Shown piece after piece: positions 55,665 to 63,813 of a stretch of DNA of 64,000 nucleotides. The translations under genes and the position numbers were made by a program. Positions within the stretch are counted from its first letter, which is position 1. Each line of letters starts with the position of its first letter. The stretch covers positions 2,294,001-2,358,000 of the forward strand of contig NZ_CP107899.1 of the NCBI RefSeq assembly GCF_036013915.1, read 5' to 3'. The stretch is from Streptomyces sp. NBC_00464 (GTDB taxonomy: Bacteria > Actinomycetota > Actinomycetes > Streptomycetales > Streptomycetaceae). The notes under the pieces are model-generated. The model saw only the letters and a list, made by a program, of their open reading frames with translations. It was not told the DNA's origin and searched no databases.

Positions 55665-56377
55665 GTACCCACGATCTGCTGGTTCTCAAGGATCTCGAAG
55701 AACGTCCGGCAGAGGTAGAAGTCCTCGGCCGTCGTGATCTTGATGTTCGAGCGCGGGCCGACCACGCGGTAGATCTTGCGGCCGTACTTGTGCATGAGGG
55801 AGCACGAGTCGATGGTGTCGTGCTCGTCCTCGGCGACCGCACGCTCGTACAGCGAGAGGATCTCGCCGAGCCGGAAGCTCTGCGGGGCCTGCGCGGCGTA
55901 GATGTGGTCGCGCGGGATCACGTCGTCGATGTGGTCGTGCTCGCTCGACACCACGGTCTCGTTGAACTTGGTGCACGTGATGGCCGAGCCGTGCTCCTGG
56001 ACCATCTCGATGTTGGCGCTGATCAGCTTCGCGTCGATCAGCGGCCGCACGCCGTCATGGATCAGTACGACGGTGTCGTCGGGGCATTCCGCGGCAACCG
56101 TCGAGAGCGCCTTGTGCCGCGACTCCTGACCGGTCTTGCCGCCGTCGATGATCCACTTGACCTTCTGGATCTCGTACCGCTTCAGCAGCTTCTCCATGTA
56201 CTCGCGGTACTCGGCGAGTATCGCGATGGCGATGCTGTCTATCTCGGGGTGCGCCTCGAAGTGCTCGAGGGTGTGGATGATGATCGGCTTGCCGTTGACC
56301 TCCAGGAACTGCTTCGGGAGGGCGCGGGAGTTCATCCTGGAACCGATACCGCCGGCAAAAAGCAAAGCAACGTTCAT
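55661..56377 (-). CDS. IspD/TarI-like cytidylyltransferase
   Basis: CTP-dependent nucleotidyltransferase of 238 aa. The opening NVALLFAGGIGSRMNSRALP with PKQFLEVNGKPIIIHTLEHF is the family active-site loop. HDGVRPLIDAKLI and AQAPQSFRLGEIL are also conserved. The IspD family includes enzymes of isoprenoid synthesis and CDP-ribitol/glycerol synthases such as TarI. With a TagF-like transferase just upstream and no isoprenoid gene near, a TarI-type role in teichoic-acid-like polymer synthesis is favoured. It lies 5 bp after the TagF-like gene. Confidence 0.88.
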   Translation of the reverse strand: MNVALLFAGGIGSRMNSRALPKQFLEVNGKPIIIHTLEHFEAHPEIDSIAIAILAEYREYMEKLLKRYEIQKVKWIIDGGKTGQESRHKALSTVAAECPDDTVVLIHDGVRPLIDAKLISANIEMVQEHGSAITCTKFNETVVSSEHDHIDDVIPRDHIYAAQAPQSFRLGEILSLYERAVAEDEHDTIDSCSLMHKYGRKIYRVVGPRSNIKITTAEDFYLCRTFFEILENQQIVGT

Positions 56378-56382
56378 TGTGT

Positions 56383-58089
56383 CTATTCCTCCGACTGGTC
56401 GCTGAGCGGCTGGTCAGCCACCGTCGTGTCGTCCTGAACGGGGTCGAGCCAGCGGTGCTGGCCGCCCGTGTCCCTGCCACCGTGATCTCCGACCACCAGC
56501 CAGTCGATCACGCGGTCCGCCGAGTTGGTGTCGACGTAGTCGAAGTTCTCCCGACGGAACTCCTCGACCTTCGAAAGGTCGAAGTCCTCGTCCTGGAGGG
56601 CCTTGAGCAAATCGTCGAAGGTCACGCAGATCGTGCCGGGGGCGACGGAGTCGTAGTCCCGGTGGAATCCGCGGATCACCGAATACGTGTCCTTGTCGTA
56701 CGCGAAGAACAGGATCGGCTTGTCGAGCAGCGTGTACTCGTAGATCACCGACGAGTAGTCCGTGACGAGGACATCGGTCACGTGCAGCAGGTCGTTCGTG
56801 TCGGGGTACGACGCGAAGTTCAGCAGCCGGTCCGAGTACTCGTCGGGGATCGGCGGGGCCTCCGTGATGAAGTGGTGCATCCGGAAGAGCACGACGTACT
56901 TGTCGCCGCAGACCTCGTAGAGCTTCTCCCAGTCGATGCGGTCGTAGTCGTAGTGCGCGTCCCCGATGCTCTTCCCGCGGAAGGTCGGCGCGAACAGCAC
57001 GACCTTCTTGCCCTGGAGCTGCGGGTAGGACGCGGCGAAGTCGTCCTTGACCTTCTGGGAGTGCTCCTCGTTGAGGAACGTGTCGATGCGCGGCAGACCG
57101 GTCGGCACGACCGCCGACTCCTCGATGCCGAACGCCTCGGCGTACACCGGCACCAGGTGCTCGGACCCGGTGATGACGTAGGTGTACTTGCGGTGGGCGT
57201 TGGACAGCTTCGGCGAACCGTACTTTCCGAACCGGCTGTATCCGACGGCCTTGAATCCGCTTCCGGCGTGCCAGAGCTGGATGATCTTCGTTTCCGGCGA
57301 AATGCTCAGATTCCCGAGGAGCCCGAAGTAGTCGTCCATCAGGACGGTGTCCGACGTCGCCAGACGGTAGATGAGGCGGAGCGTGCTCCACTTGTTCGCC
57401 GTGGCCGGTATTCGGAACGAGTGGCTGAACTCGTACTTCTTGTCGAGGTCCCGCTCGATCATCCGGTCATGGACGCGGGCCAGGTTGCCGCCGAGGCCGG
57501 TACGCATTTCGGAGGCGAAAAGGATTCGGTTGCCACGCGGCGGGTTCAGCCGGCGCGCGGTCCAGTAGAAGCGCTGAGCGATCTTACGGCGACGGGCCCG
57601 CGGGAATACCTTCAGCCCTATTCGCTTGCCGATCGGCTTCTTCTTCGCCGGCTTCTTGCCCGGCCCCGCGCTGCGGAACAACTGGTACGTCCGCATAAGG
57701 AAGTCGGGACTGTCCAAGTCATCCGAGATCCCGAACGCGATGACGTAGACAGAGCGGTTGCGGTCATAGAGGAAGGTGCGGGAACAGTCGTCGAGCTCGT
57801 CCGTCGCCGTGAGGTCGAAGCCGGCGGCGGGCAGTCGCTCCTCACCGATCACCGGGACGATCCGCCACGTGCCGTTGGGCACCTGGCGCCGGTTCTCGAA
57901 GTTGGTGACGTTGATCTCCAGGCGATACTGTTCGGCGTCGATCTGCCGAGAGTTCACCGGGAATTCGCGCTCGTTGTCAACAATCAGGAAGCGGAGAGCA
58001 CTAGGATCTCCATTGAAGTCCGAGACCGTCACATCGAGCGTGAGGTGCACACGCTCCCAGGAAATCGCCGCTATTGAGCAGCCCGCCAT
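56383..58089 (-). CDS. CDP-glycerol/ribitol phosphotransferase (TagF-like)
   Basis: Peripheral membrane protein of 568 aa that adds polyol phosphate units to a teichoic-acid-type chain. The C-terminal transferase domain has IIQLWHAGSGFKAVGYSRFG, VVPTGLPRIDTFL, LFRMHHFI and VLVTDYSSVIYEYTLLDKPI. The N-terminal about 150 residues are beta-rich, as in family members. A basic segment (GKKPAKKKPIGKRIGLKVFP) may touch the membrane. ATG 58089 is chosen: GGAAGG lies six bases before it, while ATG 58095 directly abuts that site. First gene of the operon with cytidylyltransferase and SDR. Polymer identity (glycerol or ribitol) is not decided. Confidence 0.9.
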   Translation of the reverse strand: MAGCSIAAISWERVHLTLDVTVSDFNGDPSALRFLIVDNEREFPVNSRQIDAEQYRLEINVTNFENRRQVPNGTWRIVPVIGEERLPAAGFDLTATDELDDCSRTFLYDRNRSVYVIAFGISDDLDSPDFLMRTYQLFRSAGPGKKPAKKKPIGKRIGLKVFPRARRRKIAQRFYWTARRLNPPRGNRILFASEMRTGLGGNLARVHDRMIERDLDKKYEFSHSFRIPATANKWSTLRLIYRLATSDTVLMDDYFGLLGNLSISPETKIIQLWHAGSGFKAVGYSRFGKYGSPKLSNAHRKYTYVITGSEHLVPVYAEAFGIEESAVVPTGLPRIDTFLNEEHSQKVKDDFAASYPQLQGKKVVLFAPTFRGKSIGDAHYDYDRIDWEKLYEVCGDKYVVLFRMHHFITEAPPIPDEYSDRLLNFASYPDTNDLLHVTDVLVTDYSSVIYEYTLLDKPILFFAYDKDTYSVIRGFHRDYDSVAPGTICVTFDDLLKALQDEDFDLSKVEEFRRENFDYVDTNSADRVIDWLVVGDHGGRDTGGQHRWLDPVQDDTTVADQPLSDQSEE

Positions 58090-58325
58090 CGTCATCCTTC
58101 CGTTCGTGAACCGTCGTGCCTTCTACGGAGGCATGCGCGACGGCTACGGAGCCTGCCGGCGTCAGATGTGACGGTTGCCGGAGCATAGCTTACCGACTCT
58201 CGCCACCTCAAAAACGAGACGGCGGCAACGGCCTCACAGCCGTGGCCGAACGCACCCATCCGGACCTTCCCTCACAGCCCTCTCATCTGCGCCGCTGCCC
58301 TTCGCCACTCGGCGGTCCGGACCCC

Positions 58326-58434
58326 GCGGACAACACCTACTGGTGCGACGCCGGCGGCCCGACTACGGCTATAAACCCGGATAAACCCCCAGTACCTTAC
58401 TGCGGACAACAGTTGCCCCCTCCCGGACAACACC
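58326..58434. repeat. Three direct repeats (CGGACAACA) upstream of the TagF operon
   Basis: GCGGACAACACC (58326-58337), GCGGACAACAG (58402-58412) and CCGGACAACACC (58423-58434). Two short AAACCCGGATAAACCC-like segments lie between them (58372-58389). Candidate binding sites for a regulator of surface-polymer genes. Confidence 0.5.
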
Positions 58435-58757
58435 TTCCGCGATTTCGCACCGTAGCGAGACGAATACTCTTCGCAGTGCGTATTTTTCCCGCACCCGGCT
58501 TTGAAGCCCGTCGGAGGGCGGGCCGGCCGACGGCATTCACCGCAGCCGAGGAAGCACATCCACCCGGCCAACGGCTCCCGCCGAACCGCTCGCCGGGACC
58601 TTCAGCTCCTCCATGTCGCACCAGCTCAAAGGCGCAGCGCGCGTCATTCGGCCCGCTCTCCGAGACGGGACCCACCTACGCCTGGCACAACACCCCGGGT
58701 GACGACATGCCCCTCTCCCGCACAAGCCGCCGCCGAGGACGCCTCACTCGGCAGGCA

Positions 58758-58792
58758 TGAACTCCGCCACATCCGCGGCGTGGTGGAGTTCA
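58758..58792. repeat. Isolated inverted repeat, possible orphan terminator
   Basis: 13-bp arms TGAACTCCGCCAC (58758-58770) and 58780-58792 with one G-U wobble and a 9-nt loop. No gene ends nearby on either strand, so it may be left from a lost gene. Confidence 0.4.
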
Positions 58793-59061
58793 CACGACGC
58801 GGCGGGACCACCCGAACCGCTGCGACCCGGTGAAGCGGGCCGCACTCCCCGTACGCCCCCAGAACGCCGGCCCACGTCGACATGACACCCGGCACGGGCG
58901 GGCAGCCGGTGCCGGGGCGGCCACGCCGGGGCACGCGTCCGCGTCGAAGTCGGGCACGGGAGCCGACAGGGGGCCGGCCCACCCGGCGCTGATCCAGCAC
59001 CAACGGGGTTCACCCAGCGCATCAGGCCGCGGCGACGCACCCGGACCGCGCCGCTTCAACG

Positions 59062-59090
59062 TTGTGTACACATAGCACACTCGGTACACT
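59062..59090 (+). promoter_or_regulatory. Toxin-antitoxin promoter with overlapping palindrome
   Basis: TTGTGT (59062-59067) and TACACT (59085-59090) are 17 bp apart and would start transcription at or next to the antitoxin ATG 59098, giving a leaderless message. The palindrome TGTGTACACA (59063-59072) covers the -35 and echoes GTACAC at 59084, as expected for antitoxin autoregulation. Confidence 0.65.
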
Positions 59091-59097
59091 TGGGCGC

Positions 59098-59367
59098 ATG
59101 ACGCAGCCCTTGCCCATAGAGTCCATCCGCGATGTGCGCGCACACCTGGCCGAGGTCGTGGAGCGGGCCGACCGGGACGACGTACCCACCGTGATCACAC
59201 GTCGCGGCAAGGAGGTCGCCGCCGTCGTGTCCATCGAGGTACTTCGGAAGTACCAGGAGTGGGAAGAGCGCGAGATCAACCGGATCATCGACGCGCGCAT
59301 GGCGAATCCGGCAGCGGGCATCCCGCTTGAGGACATCATGCGGGAGACGCTGACGCGCAATGAGTGA
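59098..59367 (+). CDS. Antitoxin, Phd/YefM (RelB-partner) type
   Basis: Antitoxin of 89 aa. The N-terminal DNA-binding domain reads PIESIRDVRAHLAEVVERAD, then VPTVITRRGKEVAAVVSIEV, the Phd/YefM fold. The C-terminal helix (NRIIDARMANPAAGIPLEDI) should wrap the toxin. It overlaps the toxin gene by 8 nt (ATGAGTGA). The protein is expected to neutralise the RNase toxin and repress its own promoter. A leaderless start is likely because the -10 lies 7 bp before the ATG. Confidence 0.9.
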   Translation: MTQPLPIESIRDVRAHLAEVVERADRDDVPTVITRRGKEVAAVVSIEVLRKYQEWEEREINRIIDARMANPAAGIPLEDIMRETLTRNE

Positions 59368-59623
59368 CTACCGCACCGTCTTCCGGCCCGAGGCCCAGTC
59401 GGAGCTGCGCAAGATCCCCCGCGACATGGCGCTCCGGATCCTGGCCAAGCTGACCGAGTTGGAAGGCGACCCCCTCGGCTTCAACACCACCGCACTCGTG
59501 TCCCAGCCGGAACGCCGCCGCCTACGAGTGGGTGACTACCGTGTCGTCTACACGATCGACAACGGTGAACTGGTGGTGTGGGTCGTACACATCGGGCATC
59601 GCTCCACCGTGTACGACGCCTGA
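59360..59623 (+). CDS. RelE/ParE-family toxin
   Basis: Toxin of 87 aa, of the type that cuts mRNA on the ribosome. It begins MSDYRTVFRPEAQSELRKIP, with DMALRILAKLTELEGDPLG, and the core PERRRLRVGDYRVVYTIDNG. The end VVHIGHRSTVYDA is the RelE C-terminus (HRxxxY pattern). The basic residues R/K needed for RNA cleavage are present, so it is probably active and dependent on its antitoxin. Translation is coupled through the 8-nt overlap. Confidence 0.92.
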   Translation: MSDYRTVFRPEAQSELRKIPRDMALRILAKLTELEGDPLGFNTTALVSQPERRRLRVGDYRVVYTIDNGELVVWVVHIGHRSTVYDA

Positions 59624-59734
59624 CCCTGACGCAGGGACTCCTTTCCACGATCGGGCAGAATCCGCAGGCGCCGGCGGCGCCCCTGTCCGCACCGGCCGTG
59701 CCGGGTTGTCAGTCACGGCTGTTTTCATGGCGCC

Positions 59735-60616
59735 ATGAGCACTGTGCATGAGATCGCCGTCCTCCTCCCTGACCCCGACGACCTACGCGCCCACCTGAGC
59801 GCGTTGGCCGTCCTGGAGGCCGCGATCGCCGATGATCCGCAGTTCTGCCACTACGCCTTCGACGCCACCTGGGGCCCCGGCGAGGAAGCGGCCTTGATGG
59901 ACAACGGCTCGGGGGACGACTTCTCCGTCCTCTTCGCGCCGGCCGGCGTGCTCATACGAGGTTTCGACCACGAGTCGCGGATGAGCCCGTACGCGACGGA
60001 CGACGGGCAGGTCCGGGACGGAGTCATCGACGAAGTACCCGCCGCACTGCGCCCGCTCCTGGACGAACCCGCCTTCTGCGATGAGGACATCGACGCCCCT
60101 CGGGTCACCGCCTGCCTGTGGCGGGAGACCGGCGACACTGTCTGGCGCACCGGCTCGGCCATCGCCTTCCCGCCCGGCAGCGAGGACCCGGACGGCTCCG
60201 GCCTCCTCTTCCAACTCCTCGCCGACCGCTCTCCCGAGGCCGTCCAGGCACACTTCGAGGACTACTACGAGCGCCCCGTACCCCTAGAAGCCATCCGCCA
60301 CGTCCTCGCCGGGCACCCCCTCACCTCTGCGATCGCCGCGGCCCTCAACCCGGCCGCCCTCTCGGACGACGCCTTGTTCCGCCGGATCGCCGCGCATCCC
60401 GCGGCCGCCGCCTACCTGGCCTGCGACGGCGAGTTCGACCTCGCCCGCACCGACCCGATCGTGGCGATCGCCCTGCCCAACGGCCTCCCGGCGGAGCCCG
60501 TCGCCGGCTGCAACGCGGGCGGCACCCACTACCTCTGTGGCCCGGCGTCCCCCGGAGACCCCCGCCCGGTCCTCTACACCGACTCCGAGGGCCGGGCCAC
60601 CCTGATCGCCGATTGA
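59735..60616 (+). CDS. Hypothetical protein, possibly immunity-like
   Basis: Protein of 293 aa with no recognised family, signal peptide or membrane helix. It is strongly acidic, and rich in alanine and proline. The C-terminal end (VAGCNAGGTHYLCGPASPGD, then YTDSEGRATLIAD) resembles the glycine/aromatic ends of SMI1-type immunity proteins, but this is weak. ATG 59735 begins MSTVHEIAVLLPDPDDLRAH. Its stop codon overlaps the ATG of a truncated transposase (TGATG). It lies between a toxin-antitoxin pair and a DUF1877 gene. Confidence 0.7.
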   Translation: MSTVHEIAVLLPDPDDLRAHLSALAVLEAAIADDPQFCHYAFDATWGPGEEAALMDNGSGDDFSVLFAPAGVLIRGFDHESRMSPYATDDGQVRDGVIDEVPAALRPLLDEPAFCDEDIDAPRVTACLWRETGDTVWRTGSAIAFPPGSEDPDGSGLLFQLLADRSPEAVQAHFEDYYERPVPLEAIRHVLAGHPLTSAIAAALNPAALSDDALFRRIAAHPAAAAYLACDGEFDLARTDPIVAIALPNGLPAEPVAGCNAGGTHYLCGPASPGDPRPVLYTDSEGRATLIAD

Positions 60617-61395
60617 TGCGCCGCCCGACCCCGTCCCGGGTCTACAACCCGATCGGCGGCCGGCCGGCCAAGCATGGCGGCGAGTTCGTGTTCGGGGACC
60701 CCGGAACCTGGGGCGTCGAACAGGCGGTCACCACTACTGCCACCCGCCGCTACGGCACCGCCGTCGCCCAGGCGTGGGACCGGCTCCACCCTCGGCTGAC
60801 CCGCCGCGCGGCCTGGCTGGACCACGACGGGCCGCTGCCGGTCATCGAGGGCACCGTGATCCGCCTGGCGGTCGAGACGTTACCCAGCGGCGGGGTGAAC
60901 CGGCCGGTCTGGCTCTGGTGGTCGAGCACCGGCGCCACCCCGGCCGACGTCGACCACTGCTGGCAGTCCTTTCTTCGCCGTTTCGACCTGGAGCACACCT
61001 TCCGCCTGCTCAAGCAGGCCCTCGGCTGGACCCGGCCCCGCCTGCTCGACTCCCAAGCGGCCGACCGCTGGACCTGGCTGGTCCTCGCCGCCCACACCCA
61101 GCTCCGCCTCGCCCGCCCGCTCGTCGCCGACCTCCGCCGCCCCTGGGAGCGCCCGGCGGAACCGAACAAACTCACCCCCGCGCGCGTCCGACGCGGGTTC
61201 AGGAACCTCCACACGAAGACCCCATCACCAGCCCGTGCACCGAAACCAACCCGGCCCGGTCCCGGCCGGCCTCGCGGCTCGAAGAACCAGCGGCCTGCAC
61301 CCCGCTACGAGGTGGGCAGAGTCCTCGCTACCGGTGAGGCGTACGCCCGGCCTGTCCATCACCAGAAGGGCACCAAGCCCCGACGAGTGGAATGA
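60616..61395 (+). pseudogene. 5'-truncated IS4-superfamily-type transposase
   Basis: C-terminal half of a transposase, 260 codons, with no start-side half. The family's closing region is clear: PVWLWWSSTGATPADVDHCW, FDLEHTFRLLKQALGWTRPR (the E of the DDE triad), WTWLVLAAHTQLRLARPLVA, and the tail GPGRPRGSKNQRPAPRYEVG. The first two catalytic aspartates are missing, so it is inactive. The open frame starts with an ATG that overlaps the stop of the upstream gene, so the break point lies right at that gene's end. Streptomyces genomes carry many intact copies of this family (about 430 aa) to my knowledge. Confidence 0.75.
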
Positions 61396-61438
61396 CCAGC
61401 CGGATCGCTTGTCTGAACCTCTCCGTATGCTGCCGCCC

Positions 61439-61936
61439 ATGAGCATGAACGGCGAATACCTGCGCGTCACACCCGGAGAACTGACCCGAGCCCTGGAGGA
61501 TCCCGAGTGGGCCTTGGACTTCGCCGCCGATGTCCAAGACCAGGAGGACGAGGAGACGGCACCAGCCGAAGCGCGGCACTTCACAACACACCAGACGTGG
61601 AACATGCTGGACTTCCTGCTGAAGCGCTCGGCCTTCCCAGTCGACATCGCGTACGGCGAAGAACTCATCCCCGAGGCCGATGACTGGGGCTACGAGCCGC
61701 CGCGATACCTGACCACCAAACGAGTGCGGCTGGCCGCCGAGAAGCTGAGTCAGCTGACCTACGACGAGCTGATACACGGTGTCGATCACGCCGAACTCGC
61801 CGCAGCTGAGATCTATCCTCAGATCTGGGACTCACCGACCTCACTGGAATGGGGCCGCGACCTGTTCCCCGCTCTGACGGAGTTCTTCCAAGCCGCCGCC
61901 TCCGCGGATCACGCCATAGTGATCTGGCTCGACTGA
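61439..61936 (+). CDS. DUF1877 (YfbM-like) family protein
   Basis: Protein of 165 aa. The opening MNGEYLRVTPGELTRALEDP and the segment TWNMLDFLLKRSAFPVDIAY fit DUF1877, as does TYDELIHGVDHAELAAAEIY and the end ADHAIVIWLD. The family is related to YfbM; some members occur as immunity proteins in polymorphic toxin loci. Three in-frame ATGs (61427, 61439, 61445) compete; 61439 is a middle choice without strong ribosome evidence. It follows the truncated transposase by 43 bp and is not clearly in an operon. Confidence 0.78.
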   Translation: MSMNGEYLRVTPGELTRALEDPEWALDFAADVQDQEDEETAPAEARHFTTHQTWNMLDFLLKRSAFPVDIAYGEELIPEADDWGYEPPRYLTTKRVRLAAEKLSQLTYDELIHGVDHAELAAAEIYPQIWDSPTSLEWGRDLFPALTEFFQAAASADHAIVIWLD

Positions 61937-62056
61937 CGTCGCCTGCGGCCGGGATGTTAAACGACAAGCTCAAGAGATGTCCACAAACGCGGGCAGACCC
62001 CAGAGCCTGATCTCACCCCCGCGTGCGCCCTCGTGGGTACGTGTTGAGCCGCGGCC

Positions 62057-62557
62057 TCATTCGCCGGTGAGGTCCTTCACATACCGGTGGGCCGGCACCA
62101 GCACGGGTCCGTCCAGGCCGGGTGCCTGATGATCGAAGAGGCCCTCGTCCTGCCAGCCCTGGCGTACGTAGAAGCGGCGGGCACGGGCGTTGCCGGCCAC
62201 GACGGCGAGCCAGGCCCGCCGGTAGCCGGCCGTCGCAACCCGATCCTCAGCGGCGGACAACAGGGCGGAAGCGACGGCCGTGCCACGGTGAGCGGCACCG
62301 ACGTAGACCTGCTCGACCTCGTCACCGGCCACCATGATGAAGCCCGCCACCTGACCGCCCACCACGGCGACGACTGTGTCCTTGACGCGTTGTGCGGCAC
62401 GTACGTCGAAGGAGTTGCGGGGACGGGCTTCGACCAGGGCGTCGGGCACGTTGCCCCGGTGGCCGTCACCCCATCCGTGGTACCAGATGTCGGCGACCGA
62501 CTCGGCGTCGCCAGGACGTGCGGGCCTCAGCTCCAGGGGGCGAGTATCGCTGCTCAT
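62057..62557 (-). CDS. GNAT-family N-acetyltransferase
   Basis: Acetyl-CoA-dependent transferase of 166 aa. The fold is complete: ELRPARPGDAESVADIWYHG (strand 1/helix 1), AGFIMVAGDEVEQVYVGAAH (strands 4 and motif A start), HRGTAVASALLSAAEDRVAT (pyrophosphate-binding loop and helix), and WLAVVAGNARARRFYVRQGW (motif B). Substrate unknown. ATG 62557 begins MSSDTRPLELRP; an ATG 18 bp upstream is less favoured. It stands alone on the minus strand in the accessory end. Confidence 0.88.
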   Translation of the reverse strand: MSSDTRPLELRPARPGDAESVADIWYHGWGDGHRGNVPDALVEARPRNSFDVRAAQRVKDTVVAVVGGQVAGFIMVAGDEVEQVYVGAAHRGTAVASALLSAAEDRVATAGYRRAWLAVVAGNARARRFYVRQGWQDEGLFDHQAPGLDGPVLVPAHRYVKDLTGE

Positions 62558-62791
62558 GGGGTCACCCAACCACATGCACCTCCCGAATACCGCTTCCCTT
62601 TCACGGCAGTTGGGACCGCGCTGAGCCGCTCAGGAAGCCCACGGCGTGAGCAGCCGCACGTCGCAGCTCAGAAGGATTTCTGCGCCTGTCCGACGTGTTC
62701 TCGGGGCGCCCGATTCTTGGCCGGTACGCGGTCGATGATCCAGATGTTGCGACCCCAGTCGGCCAGGAATGCCCAGAGCGATTCCGATTGA

Positions 62792-62890
62792 AATACGCTC
62801 CGCTCCCGGGCCCCCGTCCTCGTACTGACCTCGGACCGCGACGACTGGTCGAAACTGTGCGGCGACCGCGTACAGATCAAGGACGTCTGA
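62792..62890 (+). pseudogene. PIN-domain toxin remnant (C-terminal end)
   Basis: About 32 codons ending in TGA at 62888-62890: SRAPVLVLTSDRDDWSKLCG then DRVQIKDV. VLTSD-x-DDW-x-LCG is the usual end of VapC-type PIN-domain toxins. The frame is closed upstream at 62789-62791. No start or N-terminal half is present, so this is a broken gene. A complete pair of similar type begins 670 bp further on. Confidence 0.55.
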
Positions 62891-62941
62891 CCACAGCGCC
62901 TACTCAGGTGAATCCACCTGCTGATCGACCGCTGCTTCGTA

Positions 62942-63136
62942 GAAGGCATCCGCAAGGCCGTCCGCGCCCGCGGACACTTCCCCACGGAACAGGCCGCCCT
63001 TAAATGTGTCTACCTCGCGGTCATGAGCCTGGACCCGACCGGCACCGGCGCGAAGCGCTGGACCAGGCGATGGAAGCCGGCACTCCAGGCTTTCGACATC
63101 GCCTTCGAAGGCCAGCTCACCGCAGCACAGCAGTAA
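62942..63136 (+). pseudogene. IS256-family transposase remnant (C-terminal end)
   Basis: About 64 codons ending at TAA 63134-63136: IRKAVRARGHFPTEQAALKC, VYLAVMSLDPTGTGAKRWTR and RWKPALQAFDIAFEGQLTAA. These are the closing residues of IS256-family (mutator type) transposases. The upstream reading frame no longer matches and a stop stands at 62909-62911. Sequence just after the stop (to about 63180) may be the old right end of the element, not verified. Confidence 0.7.
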
Positions 63137-63261
63137 CAACCAACCCTTGAGTTACACCACTCGCTGTACAGACCCTCCCAGCACGGTACGGATGACCAGG
63201 GATGACGACAGGTGACGAGGGGTCAGATATCCCCGCACCACCCCAGCACGGGAAGAAGCCA

Positions 63262-63289
63262 AGGGCCCGACTCCGAAGAGTCGAGCCCT
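63262..63289. terminator. Hairpin in the non-coding stretch before the VapBC-like pair
   Basis: 12-bp arms (63262-63273 and 63278-63289) with one mismatch and a CGAA loop. No gene ends within 120 bp except the transposase remnant. The stretch 63140-63540 otherwise shows no gene; one further small stem (GGACGG/CCGTCC, 63480-63495) is present. Confidence 0.45.
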
Positions 63290-63561
63290 GTCCGACCTGG
63301 GCGTTTGCCAGATCAGCAACGTGGTGATAATTCAGCCGCTACACGTTGAAGCGGAATGTCTGCAGTCCGATCCTGACCTGCGAAGGAGCCCCATCCAGGG
63401 CCCTGACCAGCCATTTCTCCGTTGGCTCGCGTTGGCCTGCGACGGGCGCTTACGGGTGTCCTGCGGACTCTCTGCGGACCGGACGGATACCCGTCCGCAC
63501 AGTCCGCGCGGCCACGACCATCTACACCCAGAAACTTACGACCACCGGTAGCATGGGCACC

Positions 63562-63813
63562 ATGAGCAGTAGCAAGAAGTACTCGATCAGCCTGCCCGAG
63601 GACCTCGCCGAAGCCGCACGCGCCCACGTCGGGCCCGGCGGTTTCTCCTCCTACGTCGCCGAAGCCCTCGAACAACGGGTCGCCATGGACAAGCTCCGGG
63701 AGATCGTCGCCGACTTCGCGACCGACAATGACGAGCTCACCCGCGAGGAGGTCGAAGCCGCCCGCGCGCTGCTGCGCCATGACCACCGGCAGGTCGGCGG
63801 GGCCGCAGCCTGA
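63562..63813 (+). CDS. VapB-like antitoxin (ribbon-helix-helix)
   Basis: Protein of 83 aa. MSSSKKYSISLPEDLAEAAR is a ribbon strand plus helix, and GGFSSYVAEALEQRVAMDKL completes an RHH DNA-binding domain. The tail TDNDELTREEVEAARALLRH should bind the toxin. ATG 63562 is preferred; ATG 63553 is in frame and overlaps a TAGCAT -10-like hexamer (63549-63554) that would give a leaderless start at 63562. Its stop overlaps the next ATG (TGATG), which couples it to the PIN-domain gene. Confidence 0.82.
   Translation: MSSSKKYSISLPEDLAEAARAHVGPGGFSSYVAEALEQRVAMDKLREIVADFATDNDELTREEVEAARALLRHDHRQVGGAAA

Larger units (their letters stand above)
58090..59061. other. Long non-coding gap upstream of the TagF operon
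   Basis: About 970 bp without a convincing gene. Several open frames cross it, but none has a ribosome site or recognisable protein. The left part is comparatively AT-rich and probably holds the TagF-operon promoter. Three copies of a CGGACAACA-type repeat (58326-58434) and an inverted repeat at 58758-58792 are the only structures seen. Confidence 0.6.

Noticed and set aside
58116..58760. A 214-codon plus-strand frame in the gap upstream of the TagF operon
   Set aside because: No ribosome site, proline/arginine-rich low-information product, starts within the TagF promoter region.
62668..62830. A minus-strand peptide (SLWAFLADWGRNIWIIDRVP) that looks protein-like
   Set aside because: It overlaps the PIN remnant frame, has no start or ribosome site, and matches no family I recognise; it may be another fragment but cannot be supported.
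63140..63540. A tRNA gene or integrase attachment site
   Set aside because: No cloverleaf or T-loop sequence could be found in either strand, and no integrase gene is in view.
63313..63786. A 157-codon minus-strand frame at the right end
   Set aside because: Antisense to the ribbon-helix-helix antitoxin and without family features.
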